Below, piece by piece: positions 35,165 through 46,177 of a DNA stretch of 64,000 nt (position 1 is the stretch's first letter; each line of letters opens with the position of its first letter). Origin of the DNA: Sorex araneus (lineage: Eukaryota; Chordata; Mammalia; Eulipotyphla; Soricidae); the NCBI RefSeq assembly GCF_027595985.1, contig NC_073313.1, positions 79,879,994 through 79,943,993 of the forward strand. Reading direction: 5' to 3'. The position numbers and the translations under genes are program-made. The notes under the pieces were generated by a model that worked only from the letters and a program-made list of their open reading frames with translations, did not search any database and had not been told where the DNA came from.

Positions 35165-35345
35165 TTTGGTGTAGGTTTTTTGTTTTCTTGGACACACCTG
35201 ACAGTATTCAGGGCTTATTCCTGGCTCTGCGCTCAGGGATCACCCCTGCCAGATCTCAGGGTTCATATATGGTGCCTGGGTTCAAATTTATGTCAGAAAC
35301 AATCAATACAAATGCCCTACCAAAATGTACTACTGCTCAGGCCCC
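35165..35345 (-). mobile_element. Type A SINE, old
   Basis: Reverse copy: GGACACACCTGACAGTATTC, GGCTCTGCGCTCAGGGATCA, a decayed head TACTGCTCAGGCCCC. Confidence 0.75.
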
Positions 35346-35349
35346 AATG

Positions 35350-36815
35350 ATTTTTAAATATGAATGGTTACTTCACTCCAGGATACTTCAAAAGGACAAG
35401 ATATCAGACTGAGTCACAACCCCACTCAGGTTACCACCTGGAGCCACCCCTGAGACTGAACTTTATATGGCCACTGGAGAATCATCATTTGGAGATTTTT
35501 GGCTTGCTGCCTGCTCTGATGAGCCAGGTTTATGCCACTAGAGTGTTTGTGTTACCCTGACTTGGAAGAATCATCCAGCTTTCCTTAAACTTAGCTCTGT
35601 TGCCTAATTCTTTGGGACAAGAAATCATCAGCCATGAAAATCTTCCCACTAATAAGAACATGGCCACATACTGTAAAGAAGGGAAAGACATACCACAAGT
35701 TTAGATACAGCCAGCCCTGAAATGAATTGTGTGCTCCTAGCTTTTAAAAGTTATTTGTATAAGCCTTTTTCAAAACTGCTCACCTTGGGGTCTTTATGTG
35801 TAGGCGAACAACTCTTGGGGATTTTGCAAGAGAAAAGATTTTGAAGTACTGGTAGTCTTTTTGAGCTTTAGCCAGGTCTTTGTTCATGGTTGTAACATGG
35901 TTGAGTGTGCTGGAGGTTTGTGTCTGATAAGAAAATGAAAGGTCTTAAACAAACAATAAAGTTAATAGTGATGGTCTTCATAGAGGAGGGCAAGCTCCAC
36001 GTGGTCTCCTAAAACTGAGTTATGTGACTAGGCATTGTACCTGAATGATTTCCACACTGAGGCCTTTTTCACAATTTCTTGCACATTCCAGCAGCTGTGT
36101 TATTTGAGCAAGTTATCACATGAAAATTGCTCCCCAAATCCATTGATCACTGCAGAAATTTTGTGATCTTTTTCAATTCTGTCTTAGCTGAGTATCAAAG
36201 TTCCAAATTTGAAAGAACTCAGCTGTAACATGCCCTGAGTTTATATTCAAACAACCAGACTTTAGAAGAAATGTTAAAAATAACAAAACATTTTTACATA
36301 GTGACAAAGAAGTATTCCAGGCTTAGTTATTAAATGAAGTGGGGACAAACTTCCCAGATAAGTGAAGGAAAGAATATGAAATTCCAGAAAAGAATGATTG
36401 GTTTTTCTTAATTTAGTTAACTTGAGCAAACGTGAGGGTATTAGTGTCCTTATATAATTTCTCTGTCTCAGATGCTGTATCATTCATGAATGTACAAGCT
36501 TTGAAGTGGCCCTGTGCCCTCACCTAAACCAAAGAAGAATTGAACTTTATCTTTAGGGGTAAGAGGACTAGTGCCTAGCCAACACCCAAAAGTGAGTACA
36601 TTCCATGATAGGCTTGGATAAAGTGGGCGAGTATTAATTCCACAATCAAAAGAACAGATGCAGTTGATATGTTTAGAGCATTTCCCTTACCAAATGTGTG
36701 TTATTCAGACGTGGACAGAGTGGGTCCTATTTCTACAATTTAAATTTAGTGTACTTCATTCTGAGATAGACTGCCTTCAGTGTAATTGTGCTAGTATACA
36801 TTTATAAGTTGTGGT
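35350..36815. other. Unassigned stretch
   Basis: No gene seen. Reading frames are short and there is no splice-site and coding agreement. Confidence 0.35.
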
Positions 36816-36828
36816 CCAGTTGGAAATT

Positions 36829-37005
36829 TTTTTTTTTTTTGCTTTTTGGGTCACACCTGGCGATGCACAGGGGTTACTCCTGGCTCTGCACTCAGGAATT
36901 ACCCCTGGCCATGCTCAGGGGACCATATGGGATGCTGGGATTTGAACCCGGGTCGGCCGCGTGCAAGGCAAACGCCCTACCCGCTGTGCTATCTCTCCAG
37001 CCCCA
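36829..37005 (-). mobile_element. Type A SINE, young, 13 bp target duplication
   Basis: CCAGTTGGAAATT at 36816-36828 recurs at 37006-37018. The sequence is almost identical to the copies at 48080 and 63080, sharing GGAATTACCCCTGGCCATGC with the latter. Confidence 0.95.
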
Positions 37006-37074
37006 CCAGTTGGAAATTATCACTCTGATAAGAATGGTATGCCGAAAGTAGGTAAAGGGATATACATTATGATA

Positions 37075-37292
37075 ACCTCTCAGAACCTTTAATGCAAACC
37101 ATAACACCCAAAAGTAAAGAGAGAGAACAAGAGAGAGAAGAAAAGTGCCTGCTGTAGAGGCAGAATGGGGATGGGGGTGTGGAAGGAGGGAAACTGGGGA
37201 CATTGTACATTGGTGAAGGGACAGACATGACTGAAAACCAATCACCAACAACTTTGTAACTGTGTATCTCATGGTGATTTAATAAAAAGACA
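37075..37292 (+). mobile_element. L1 3' UTR
   Basis: Has GGAGGGAAACTGGGGACATT, CAACAACTTTGTAACTGTG and CATGGTGATTTAATAAAAAG. Confidence 0.8.
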
Positions 37293-37522
37293 GTTGTCGT
37301 ACATTTGTTTCTGCATCGATGACAGGCAGTGTCCCTTCATTGGCATGGGGCATGGTGCTTTCCTATTACCATGAAATGCTCAAATTATCATCATAAATTA
37401 AATACTGAACCTAGAAAATCGTCATGTAGATTTGGGCTGTCTCCAGCACAGTGGGATCACACAGCAAGAACATGAAATTTGTTATTTTCTAATTGAAGCA
37501 TTAATCCAAAATACCATGAGCG

Positions 37523-37700
37523 GGGCTAGACCTATAGTACATTGGGTAGGGCGTTTGCCTTGCACGTGGCCAATGCATGTTTGATCCCCAGAATCGCATA
37601 TGGTTCCCTGAGCACCTCCAGGAGTAATTCCTGAGTGCAGAGCCAGGAGTAACCCCTGAGCATTGCCGGGTGTGACCCAAAAAGCAAAAAAAAAAAAAAT
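37523..37700 (+). mobile_element. Type A SINE with target duplication
   Basis: ATACCATGAGC before it and ATACTATGAGC after the A-tail form an imperfect duplication. The body reads GAGTGCAGAGCCAGGAGTAA. Confidence 0.92.
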
Positions 37701-38039
37701 ACTATGAGCTATGGATTTCATTATCTCCCAACAAAGTAGCTAAAGGAAGAATATGTAATGACTTATTGCTTTCAGTATTTCGTGTCATACAAAAATTACT
37801 CAGAAGATTGAAAGTATTTGTTACTACCCTTCTAATTCAACAGCCTTATAATTGGAGAGAAAAATGAATTATTCAGAGTCCCTGTTCTAAGAAAAAGGGA
37901 CATCACATCTTGTCATAATATTTACTAAGCTCCTTGGGATGCATATTTAAACATAAGTTATGATTTAAAAAAGACTTGCCTCTGGAAACCAATATTATCT
38001 GCTTTAATAATACTTAAGGGCAAAAATGGGAATGATAAC

Positions 38040-38190
38040 TAGTGTTAAGTGGCTTGCACTGTATGCAGTTATCCTGCATCTGACCCAAGTACTGCATAAA
38101 GTTGCTGAAGCACTTCCAGTGGTCAGCCCAGAGCACAGAACCAGGGATAAGTCCTGATTACTGCTGTATGTGGCCCAAACCCACCTCCCA
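38040..38190 (+). mobile_element. Old type A SINE fragment
   Basis: GTGGCTTGCACTGTATGCAG, CACTTCCAGTGGTCAGCCC, GAACCAGGGATAAGTCCTG; the B box is lost. Confidence 0.55.
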
Positions 38191-38257
38191 TCTGAAAAAA
38201 AAACACTAACACCAACAGCAAATGAATCCATTAATTTTTATTTACTTATTTTTTTAT

Positions 38258-38418
38258 TTGGGGACAACACCTAGCCATGCTCAGGGCTTAGTACTGGCCC
38301 TGCAATCAGGGATAACTCCTGGCAGGCTGGGGGGTACCATATGAGTGACAAGAATTGAACCCTTGTCAATTGCATGCAAGGCAAGCACCCTACCCATTGT
38401 AGTATCTCTCTGGCCCCC
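38258..38418 (-). mobile_element. Type A SINE, old
   Basis: Reverse copy: GGGGACAACACCTAGCCATG, GGATAACTCCTGGCAGG, GCAAGCACCCTACCCATTG. Confidence 0.8.
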
Positions 38419-38459
38419 AAATTAATTTTTATCGCTTCATGAATGTTGTCCATGCTCCA

Positions 38460-38676
38460 GTATGGAGTGATAGCACAGCAGGTAGGGCGTTTGCCTTGCA
38501 TGTGGCCGACCAGGGTTCAAGTCCTCCATCCCTATCGGATAGCCCGGAGCCTAGCAAGCTGCCCGTGGTGTATTTTATGTGCCAAAAACAGTAACAACAA
38601 GTCTCACAATGGAGACGTTACTAGTGGCTGCTCGAGCAAATCGATGAACAACGGGATGACAGTGCTACAGTGCTAC
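38460..38676 (+). mobile_element. Type B SINE
   Basis: GTGATAGCACAGCAGGTAGG head, GTCCTCCATCCCTATCGG, GTGGCTGCTCGAGCAAATCG, and a tail of two GTGCTACA units. CATGAATGTTG and CATGAATGCTG flank it. Confidence 0.9.
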
Positions 38677-38994
38677 ATGAATGCTGACTGGTTTTGGGGT
38701 GTTGATACTACATTTTTTATATATTGATTGCTATCATATATGAATTCCTTCTGAGTACCAGATGTCACTCTCTGTCCTTTCCATATTTACATTTTCTCCT
38801 AAAATAGCCTTACTGGTTACTTCGCATAGCTCATTTCATACAGGAGTTCAGTTATTTGACAATGAGCACAATGCCTGAGAAGTACAAGAATATAGATTTT
38901 TTTGAATCCAAGAACCATGTTCTTTATGTTTGATTACTACTAAAAGGAAGAGATTGGATGGAGAATATTCTACATTCTGCTTTGAAAGAAAATC

Positions 38995-39068
38995 AAACAC
39001 AATAGTATATAGTATTTAATACTATATTAAACATAATATAGTATATTTATATACTATAAATATATGAC
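38995..39068. repeat. AT-rich near-palindromic stretch
   Basis: Runs of TATAGTATTTAATACTATAT and a following ATAGTATATTTATATACTAT can fold back on themselves. Confidence 0.7.
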
Positions 39069-39175
39069 CTCTCATAGTCTAGCGACCTCTTATATTCTAG
39101 CCCACTGATGTACCTAAAGCAGCACACATGTGTTTGGTTTTAACATACTTGCTTGTATTCTCTTTATACATTCTC

Positions 39176-39448
39176 TGTCCCTCTTGGAGAGCCTGGAAAG
39201 CTACCGAGAGTATTCTGCCGGCATGGCAGAACCTGGCAAGCTCCCCGTGGCGTACTCTATATGCCCAAAACAGTAACAATAACGGGTCTCATTCCCCTGA
39301 TCCTGAAAAAGCCTCCAATATGGCACCGTTGAGAAGGATGAGTAAAGAGAGGCTGCTAAAATCTCAGGGCTGGAACAAATGGAGATGCTGCACACATTTG
39401 AGAAATTGATGAACAATGGATGACAGTGAAACAGTGACAAAGTGATAC
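39176..39448 (+). mobile_element. Type C element (short nonautonomous RTE derivative)
   Basis: This copy has no tRNA head. It opens with CTTGGAGAGCC, runs through GTATTCTGCC, CCAAAACAGTAACAATAA, the block GAGAAGGATGAGTAAAGAGA and CTGCTAAAATCTCAGGGC, and ends with ATGACAGTGAAACAGTGA repeats. Up to the AAAATCTCAG point it matches the 5' region of the RTE LINE that begins only 220 bases downstream. Confidence 0.8.
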
Positions 39449-39667
39449 TAAAAGGAGATGGAGATAGAGCATGGTTCCCTAAGACTTCTGCCATTTTGAA
39501 AATTATATATATGTATCTCATTAAGGATATAATTGAAGAAAGGGAGAAAAAGCCAATTATGCCTTCTTAAAAGATCTGGCAGTTGCATAATAGTTTATGA
39601 AAGAGAGCAGGTTCTATAGTTGGAAGGTAGTCTGTGATTTCTGACACTGATCTAATTTTTAACTTAT

Positions 39668-41905
39668 GAGAGCAAGCTACCCGTGGCGTATTCAATATGC
39701 CAAAAACAGTAACAACAATGGGCCTCATTCGCCTAACACCAAAAGAGGCCCACATATGGCAGCATTAAGAAGGATGAGCAACAAGTGGCTGATAAAATCT
39801 CAGAGACAAACTAGACTTCCAAAACGAAGAAGGACTAAAATGACTGTCTGTACTTTCAACGCACGTACCCTGGCATCGGAAGCATCCATCAAGGACCTAA
39901 TGATACAAGAGCAGAAGATCAAGTATAACATCATTGGTCTGACCAAAACAAGAAGGCATTGATCACATCACGACATTTTCGACACTGGAGAAGAACTCTT
40001 CCTCAGAATATGCGACAGCAGAGGCGGTGGTGGCGTCGGTGTCCTTGTCAACACAAACCTGACATGAACATTGATTCATTCGAATGCCTAACAACCCAAA
40101 TTGGACAATTACGCTTGAATAGATGTGGCTCACTGCTGGCAGTTTCTATCTTCATCGTCTACGCACCAACATTCAACTATGATGAAGAAGAAATTGAGAA
40201 GTCCTATATGGAGCTGGAGAAGTTCTATAAAGAAGACCACACCTTCTACAAGATCATTGTTGGTGATTTTAATGCCAACATAGGACCGAGTAGGTCACCT
40301 GAAGAACTACACATTGGGACCCATGGCCTAGAATGGAACAAACAAGGTGAGAGACTGTGAGTTCATCATGATGACCAAGACCATCCATGGTAACTCACAG
40401 TTCCAGAAGGCCTAATCTAAACGTTGGACGTGGGAGTCCCTCGATGGATAGTTCCAGAATGAAACTTACCACATCATATTCAATTGAAGATTTTGCCTGA
40501 CCGATGTCTTTGTTGTCCCAAAATTCCAAATGGGATTGGACCACCGTCTCCTTCGTGCAAAATTCTACTTCACAGAGTGGGGAGAAAGGACTGCAAAGTT
40601 TAAATTTAAGAAGAGAACTCCCATAATGACCACCAACTGGGAGCTCTTTGGCATTATTGCAGCAACGTGAGAAGATGCCATCATTGACAACATCAACAAG
40701 GAATACAGTCGACTGGTTCGGTTCAGCACCCCCATGACTGCGCAAGGAATGTCGGGAGTGAGAAAGCCACAAACAGACACCTGTCTTTGGAAACTCTCAA
40801 GCTCATTCACCAACGTGGTTTGGCATGAACCTCAGGCAATCACAAGCTAATGTCCGAGCTCACAAAGCTGTGCAGAGAAGTTATAAAGGAAGACCTCAAA
40901 GAAAGAAGAGCAGCAGTGCTGGCCGATGCGGCAGAAGCTGGGAAAAGTATTCACAATGCTCACCTGTCCTTCACCAACTACAAGACGGCTTTCTGAATCC
41001 TGATGGATCTATCACATCTTCCAGAAGGGCAATGGAGAGGATTATTCATGACTTCTACTCAGATCTCTTCGACAGCCACGTCCACCTGCCCACATACCAA
41101 ATTCCACAGGATGGATATGTCGTTCCAATGTCCTCCCTTCCGAAATCCAATATGCCATTTTGTCGGTAAAGACACACAGAGTACCAAGTTCAGACAAGGT
41201 CAGACCTGAACACCATAAGGATCTGCCACCAGTAATCTGTCAATATACTGGCTCGGCTCTTCACACGCTACCTGTCCATATGCAAGTTTCAGTCCCAGTG
41301 GAAAACCAGTAGGACTGTTCTGTTGTACAAGAAGGGAGACATCCACGACATCGGCAACTATCACCCAATCTGCAATTTGTTTACTCATGTCATCCTGAAT
41401 AGAATAGGCAGAACACTAGATGAAGGACAACCATGCGAGCAAGCCGGGTTCCAAAAAGGATTCAGCATGATCGACCATATCCACACAGTGACCAAGCTCG
41501 TTGAAGGTTCGAGAGAGTTCAAGATGCCGCTCTGTCTAACGTTCATCAATTTAAAGAAGGCCTTTGATTCCATTGAGACTGAAGTGGTCATAGAAGCCCT
41601 AGCCAAACAGGGCACTCAAACTCAGTACATCAAGATCCTCCGTGAGCTCTATTACATATTCACCACCAGAATCTCACCATTCTACAAGGAAGTGATCATT
41701 GAAGTAAAGAGAGGGGTTCTTCAGGGTGATAGCATTTCACCAAAACTCTTCAGTGCCACCCTCGAGAAAGTCATGCAATGACTGAATGAGAAGGAATGGG
41801 AGTGAAGATAGATGGTTGGCAACTACACCACCTCCGCTTCGCTGATGACATTGTTCTAATAACACCAAACATTAGCCAAGCGGCACAAATGCTGGTTTTC
41901 TAGTA
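39668..41905 (+). mobile_element. RTE-clade LINE, decayed and 3'-truncated
   Basis: The 5' region (39668-39838) leads to an ATG at 39840. Frame-broken remnants then give an AP endonuclease (NARTLASEA; GDFNANIGP at 40262-40288; EELHIGTHGLEWN) and a reverse transcriptase (YKKGD, GNYHPICN, CEQAGFQKGFSMIDHI, KKAFDSIE, VKRGVLQGDSISPKLFSA, and LRFADDIVLI with FADD at 41838-41849). Stops at 39960 and 40358 and several frameshifts kill the protein, and the first aspartate of RT motif A reads asparagine. Sequence is recognisable until about 41905, so the end of the RT and the C-terminal part are missing. This is the RTE clade rather than L1: there is no ORF1, and the motif wording follows RTE. From memory the peptide wording is closest to RTE elements of nematodes such as hookworms, and less like bovine BovB. 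Confidence 0.9.
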
Positions 41906-43334
41906 AACAATCGAATAATTTAAATGAACTTAATTTCTAACATTTTTTTTGTTCATCTTGACACAACATTTAGAAAATTTTAAGAATAGTGTTTTCAGTT
42001 TTCAGGAGGTGACATTAATTACATCAAAATTATAAATGACAAATAAATTTTGTTAGAGAATATCTACCTCCAGAAAAGAGTAACCATATTCTCAACATGA
42101 ACCAAGTATTGAATTAGCCAAAATCTTATTTCATGTAACTGCATATGCAACAATGCATTCATGCCATTGGAGTATACAACTACTACCATGTCTAGTACTG
42201 TAAGGGTTGGCATGATGAACTAGAAAATCAAAAGAAAAATGGACAGAGTGCGGATTCTGATATTCAGTGGGAGGCAGTAAGGTACATAGCAAATCAGGGT
42301 CCAGGGATAAGGTGTGGGAGAGGAGATGAATCCAAAGGAAGGCCATGCACAAGGTGAGGAAATCAAAATACTTTCTTTGGGGACCTCTGCACCAATTATT
42401 GCAGGAAATGTATTCGCCCAAACAAGTAAATGAGTTTAAAAGATACAGTAGAGGCTATGTGGGAAGGTGTGACAGAGAAATAATAGCATGTTATTGAAAT
42501 CCCAACATTGCAGAAACACAAAGAATCCAGGGTCTTGATAACACCAGCTTCATTTTTCATTCTGCTCCCCCTACCTATGGTTCCTCTTTCCCTCATGATT
42601 TTCCACAGTGAGATCATGCTTGAAAGTCTTCCTTGAAGTTCTGCTGATTCACATTGGAGAAATATCTGTCTCATCAACTGCCAAGACCTCAGTTAATTTC
42701 CACAAGAACGTACACCCTTTCTTCATCATCCAATTGCACACCATTTCTACTTAGTTAGTATTCACTTAATTTTCCACTCTTATAAACACTCAAAATAGTT
42801 TCAAAAGAAGCAATTATCTTTCTTTTGTCCCAATTCTGCTCTACTTTATTGTGTTACTCTCATTTGGTGGGACCATCATCCATTTAGGCATCAGAGTCAT
42901 AGTACTTGTGATTCACTCTCTTTACATAGTGGTTTTCCTCTCTTTTGTCTCTTCACATAGATTCCACATACCTATAATTCCACTATGTCAAATATGATTT
43001 TATATAGTCCTCACTCCTTTGAAATATTTCACATTCACTACTATGTCTGTAGTAGAAACAAACTTCTCTAAGTAGGGGACTTCCTTGTTTCTAGTTTGTG
43101 TTTTTGTCATTCACCACACTGAAGCAAAAATCATATATCCTAAAATCAAATTATATAACTACACCCTTGTCTTGTACTCTCGTGGTATTCTACAGCATAG
43201 AACCTAGGGTTCTTTGCTCTTGGTTTTATTTCCTCATCACTTCCCTATTCTGTCAATAACTCACAGCAGCACATTCATCTTTCCTTTAGAAAACCCACTG
43301 ATTTAGACACCTGCCTGTGCTCTAAATCAACTAA
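41906..43334. other. AT-rich intergenic stretch
   Basis: I see no gene, exon or clear repeat. Parts near 42190-42420 may be L1 3' UTR in reverse (AACTAGAAAATCAAAAG and GGATAAGGTG wording), but the match is weak. Confidence 0.4.
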
Positions 43335-44100
43335 ACCGTTAGTTTTTAATTGAATCACCATAAATTACAAATTACAAAGATATTTATGATTGATTTTCAG
43401 GTGTATAATGTTACAACACCAGTCCCTTTACCAGTACCAACTACCCTCCACCAATATCCCAAAGTTTCTCTCCTACCCCGTAGCCTGCCTCTGTGGCAGG
43501 TACTTTCACCTCCCCCATTGTCCTAGTGTTTCCTTCCCTAACTTATCACCCCCTACTCCTTCCCTGGTGCCACGCTTCCTACTAAGGAGTAGTTCTCCAG
43601 CTCTTCGTTTCTATTGCCAGTGGGCACTTGATATTCCCTTACAAGTTCTCTTCATATTCTGCATAGGAGAGACATATTGCTCTCCCTCTGACTGATTTTA
43701 CTCAACATGACACTCCAGATTCATGCATGTTACAGCAAATTGCAGAACTTTGTATTTTCTTAAGGCGAAGTAGTATTACATTGTGTACATGTACCATAGT
43801 TTCTTTATCTAGTCATTTGTTCATAGGCAATTGGGTTGTTTCCATATTTTGTCTGTTGTATACAGTACTGGAATAAACATAGGATAGCAGGTATCTTTTC
43901 TGATTTGTGCTTGGGGTATATTTTCAGAGTAGAATTACTGGGTCATCTGGAAACTCAACTCCTAGCTTTTTGAGAAATGTGTTTATTGCCTCCCAAATAA
44001 CCTGAACCAGTAAACATTCCCATCAGAAGTGAATGAGGGTCCTTTACCTCACATCCTTGCCAACACTGGTTACAATTATGCAGATTTAAACTGCCTCTAC
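43335..44100 (-). mobile_element. L1 3' end
   Basis: Reverse L1: AATCACCATAAATTACAAAT, TCCACCAATATCCCAAAG, then ORF2 end (CCATAGTTTCTTTATCTAG, TTCCCATCAGAAGTGAATGA, CTTGCCAACACTGGTTAC). Confidence 0.85.
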
Positions 44101-44104
44101 TCTC

Positions 44105-44520
44105 TCCTGGGTGATGGATCATCCCCCTGAATGTTTATCCGTCCATGGCACAATAGTCTGAGGGATTGCACCCAAACTTCAAAAACTCTCTGCAAAGTTC
44201 TTATCAGAGACTCACACACTGTGCTTCCAGAAAAGTCATAAGGAAGTTTGACAGGTTACTGAATTTGTCAAAACAAACTGTTTCTGTAGGTGTCCCAAAG
44301 AAAAGTCCTATTGCAGCAACTTGATATGCAATTCTTGAATTCCTTATTGTGTTATACTTTTTTTATTAAGCTATGTTTTATAAGAGGATAATAACCTCTA
44401 AGCTGGCAATTTTGAAAATGGAACATGGTAATAAATTAGGAGGTGAAAGTCATGAAAAAGCTGTTCAACTATTGATATATTAACATAGAATCATAAACAT
44501 AGATGAAACTAACCATGTTG
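44105..44520 (+). repeat. LTR-like segment, copy 1
   Basis: It shares order and wording with 54995-55380: ACAATAGTCTGAGGGATTG, CTTATCAGAGACTCACACA, GTCCCAAAGAAAAGTCC and GATGAAACTAACCATGTTG. I infer one repeat family; class unknown. Confidence 0.5.
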
Positions 44521-44699
44521 TTCCCCTCCCTTCTGCTAGGCTCCTGAAACCTCCACACCCAACCACTGCCATGTCAATGGTCCCAGTTCCACATCTCCTG
44601 AAACTCTGGTCACTGCCCCACTCCCTCCTCTAGCAAACCCCATGGGGAAGACATGTGATATAAAAAAATCTCAATAGAAGCTCTGAGCAGCAGAATAGC

Positions 44700-45480
44700 A
44701 GCAGCCGAGGAAAAGATCAAGGCACACAAAGATGAGATGGAGGAAAACTCAAGGAAATATCAAAAGATGGGGGGAAATCTGAAAGGAAATGTAAATTATA
44801 CCAGAGAATATGGCATGAATTCAAGAGGAACAAGATAAGAATCACTGGAGTCCCTGAAGAACATGAAGTCAAATTTGATAAAACAACTGCAGTTAGAGAA
44901 ATCACAAATAAAATTTTCTTAGACTTGAGAAATACAGGCAGCCAAATGCAATAAGCCCAAAGGGCCCAGCAAAATACATTTAAGTAGGAAAACTCCAAGT
45001 CATATTCTACTGAAAATCACAAAATCCAAAGATAGAGACAGAGTATAGAAAGTATTAAGATGACTAAAAGAAAGAAAGCATCAAGTTCACCAAAAAAACT
45101 TACATATAATGGAAACCTATAAAATTTATAATATATCTATCAAATGAGATTCTAGGAGTCAGAGAGAAGGGTGGGATATAGTACAAAAACTTAAGGAAAT
45201 GAACCAAAAATACGTTACTCAGATATATTATCATTCATATTTGAGGGAATAATAAAGAGATTCAGAGATAAACATTAGCCAAGGAAATTTATAGCAATTG
45301 AAACCAATTTTGCAGGAAGCATTAAAGGAGCTTCTGTAGAAAGCAAAACAGCACTTGGCATTGAGAATGCCATTTACTTATGTCTCTTATGGCTGCCCTC
45401 TAGTGGATTAAGGAAGGTTTGTTTCCTTCTGTACTGTTAAGTGCCTTGATACATTCACAATAACAAATAAACATTTCATT
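44700..45480 (+). mobile_element. HAL1/L1 ORF1 remnant
   Basis: AGAATCACTGGAGTCCCTGA translates to RITGVPE, the hallmark of L1/HAL1 ORF1 (RIxGVPE). Later wording (AAAATCACAAAATCCAAAGA; GAAGCATTAAAGGAGCTTC) fits HAL1. Frames are broken. Confidence 0.7.
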
Positions 45481-45604
45481 TATATTTTTAACATTATGTC
45501 TGATAATAAAAATATATAATGATGTTATTTATATCCATATATATTTTATTCATTTGTATTCATTGTAGTTACTTAAGCAGTATCCATACTATATTATTTT
45601 CTTT

Positions 45605-46157
45605 CTTCATTTTTCTTTTTTGTAATGAATCACCATGAAATACAATTACAGACATAAACTTTCATGATTACACCCATACAATGATTGAGTATCCATCCCT
45701 CCAAAGAGTGCCCATTCTCCACCACCAATGTTCCAAGTACCCCTCCCGCCACCCCCACCCTGTCACCCCTACTGCCTCTGTGGCAGGCACAATCCCTTTT
45801 ATTCTCTCTACTCTCTCTCCTTTTGGGTGTTATGATTTTCAATACAGGTACTAAGTGGCCATCATGTTTGGTCCATAGTCTACTTTCAGCACGCATTTCC
45901 CATCCCGAGCAAGCCCTCCAAGTATCATTTACTTAGTGTTCCCTTCACTATCCCAGCTGCCTTTTCCCAGCATGTGAGGCCAGCTTGCAAGCTATGAAGC
46001 TATCCTCCTGGCCCTTATCTCTACTATGGTTGGGTATTATTCTCCTATTCTGTTACTTTATATTCCACAAGTGAGTGTAGACATTTTATGTCTGTCCCTC
46101 TCTCTCTGACTCATTTCCCTTAGCATGATACTCTCCAAGTATACTATTTTCTACCAT
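45605..46157 (-). mobile_element. 5'-truncated L1
   Basis: Reverse 3' UTR: GAATCACCATGAAATACAAT, GAGTGCCCATTCTCCACCAC, GAGGCCAGCTTGCAAGC, ending near GATACTCTCCAAGTATAC. Confidence 0.85.
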
Positions 46158-46177
46158 AAAACAAATATTCCCTTTCT

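Noticed and set aside
34838-35350. 170-codon frame as a possible gene
   Set aside because: It runs across the GC-rich repeat and into a reverse SINE, and lacks protein-like conservation or splice context.
41323-41781. 152-codon RT frame as a functional reverse transcriptase gene
   Set aside because: It is one unbroken piece of the decayed RTE LINE, with no start context, with a changed motif A aspartate, and without the C-terminal part.
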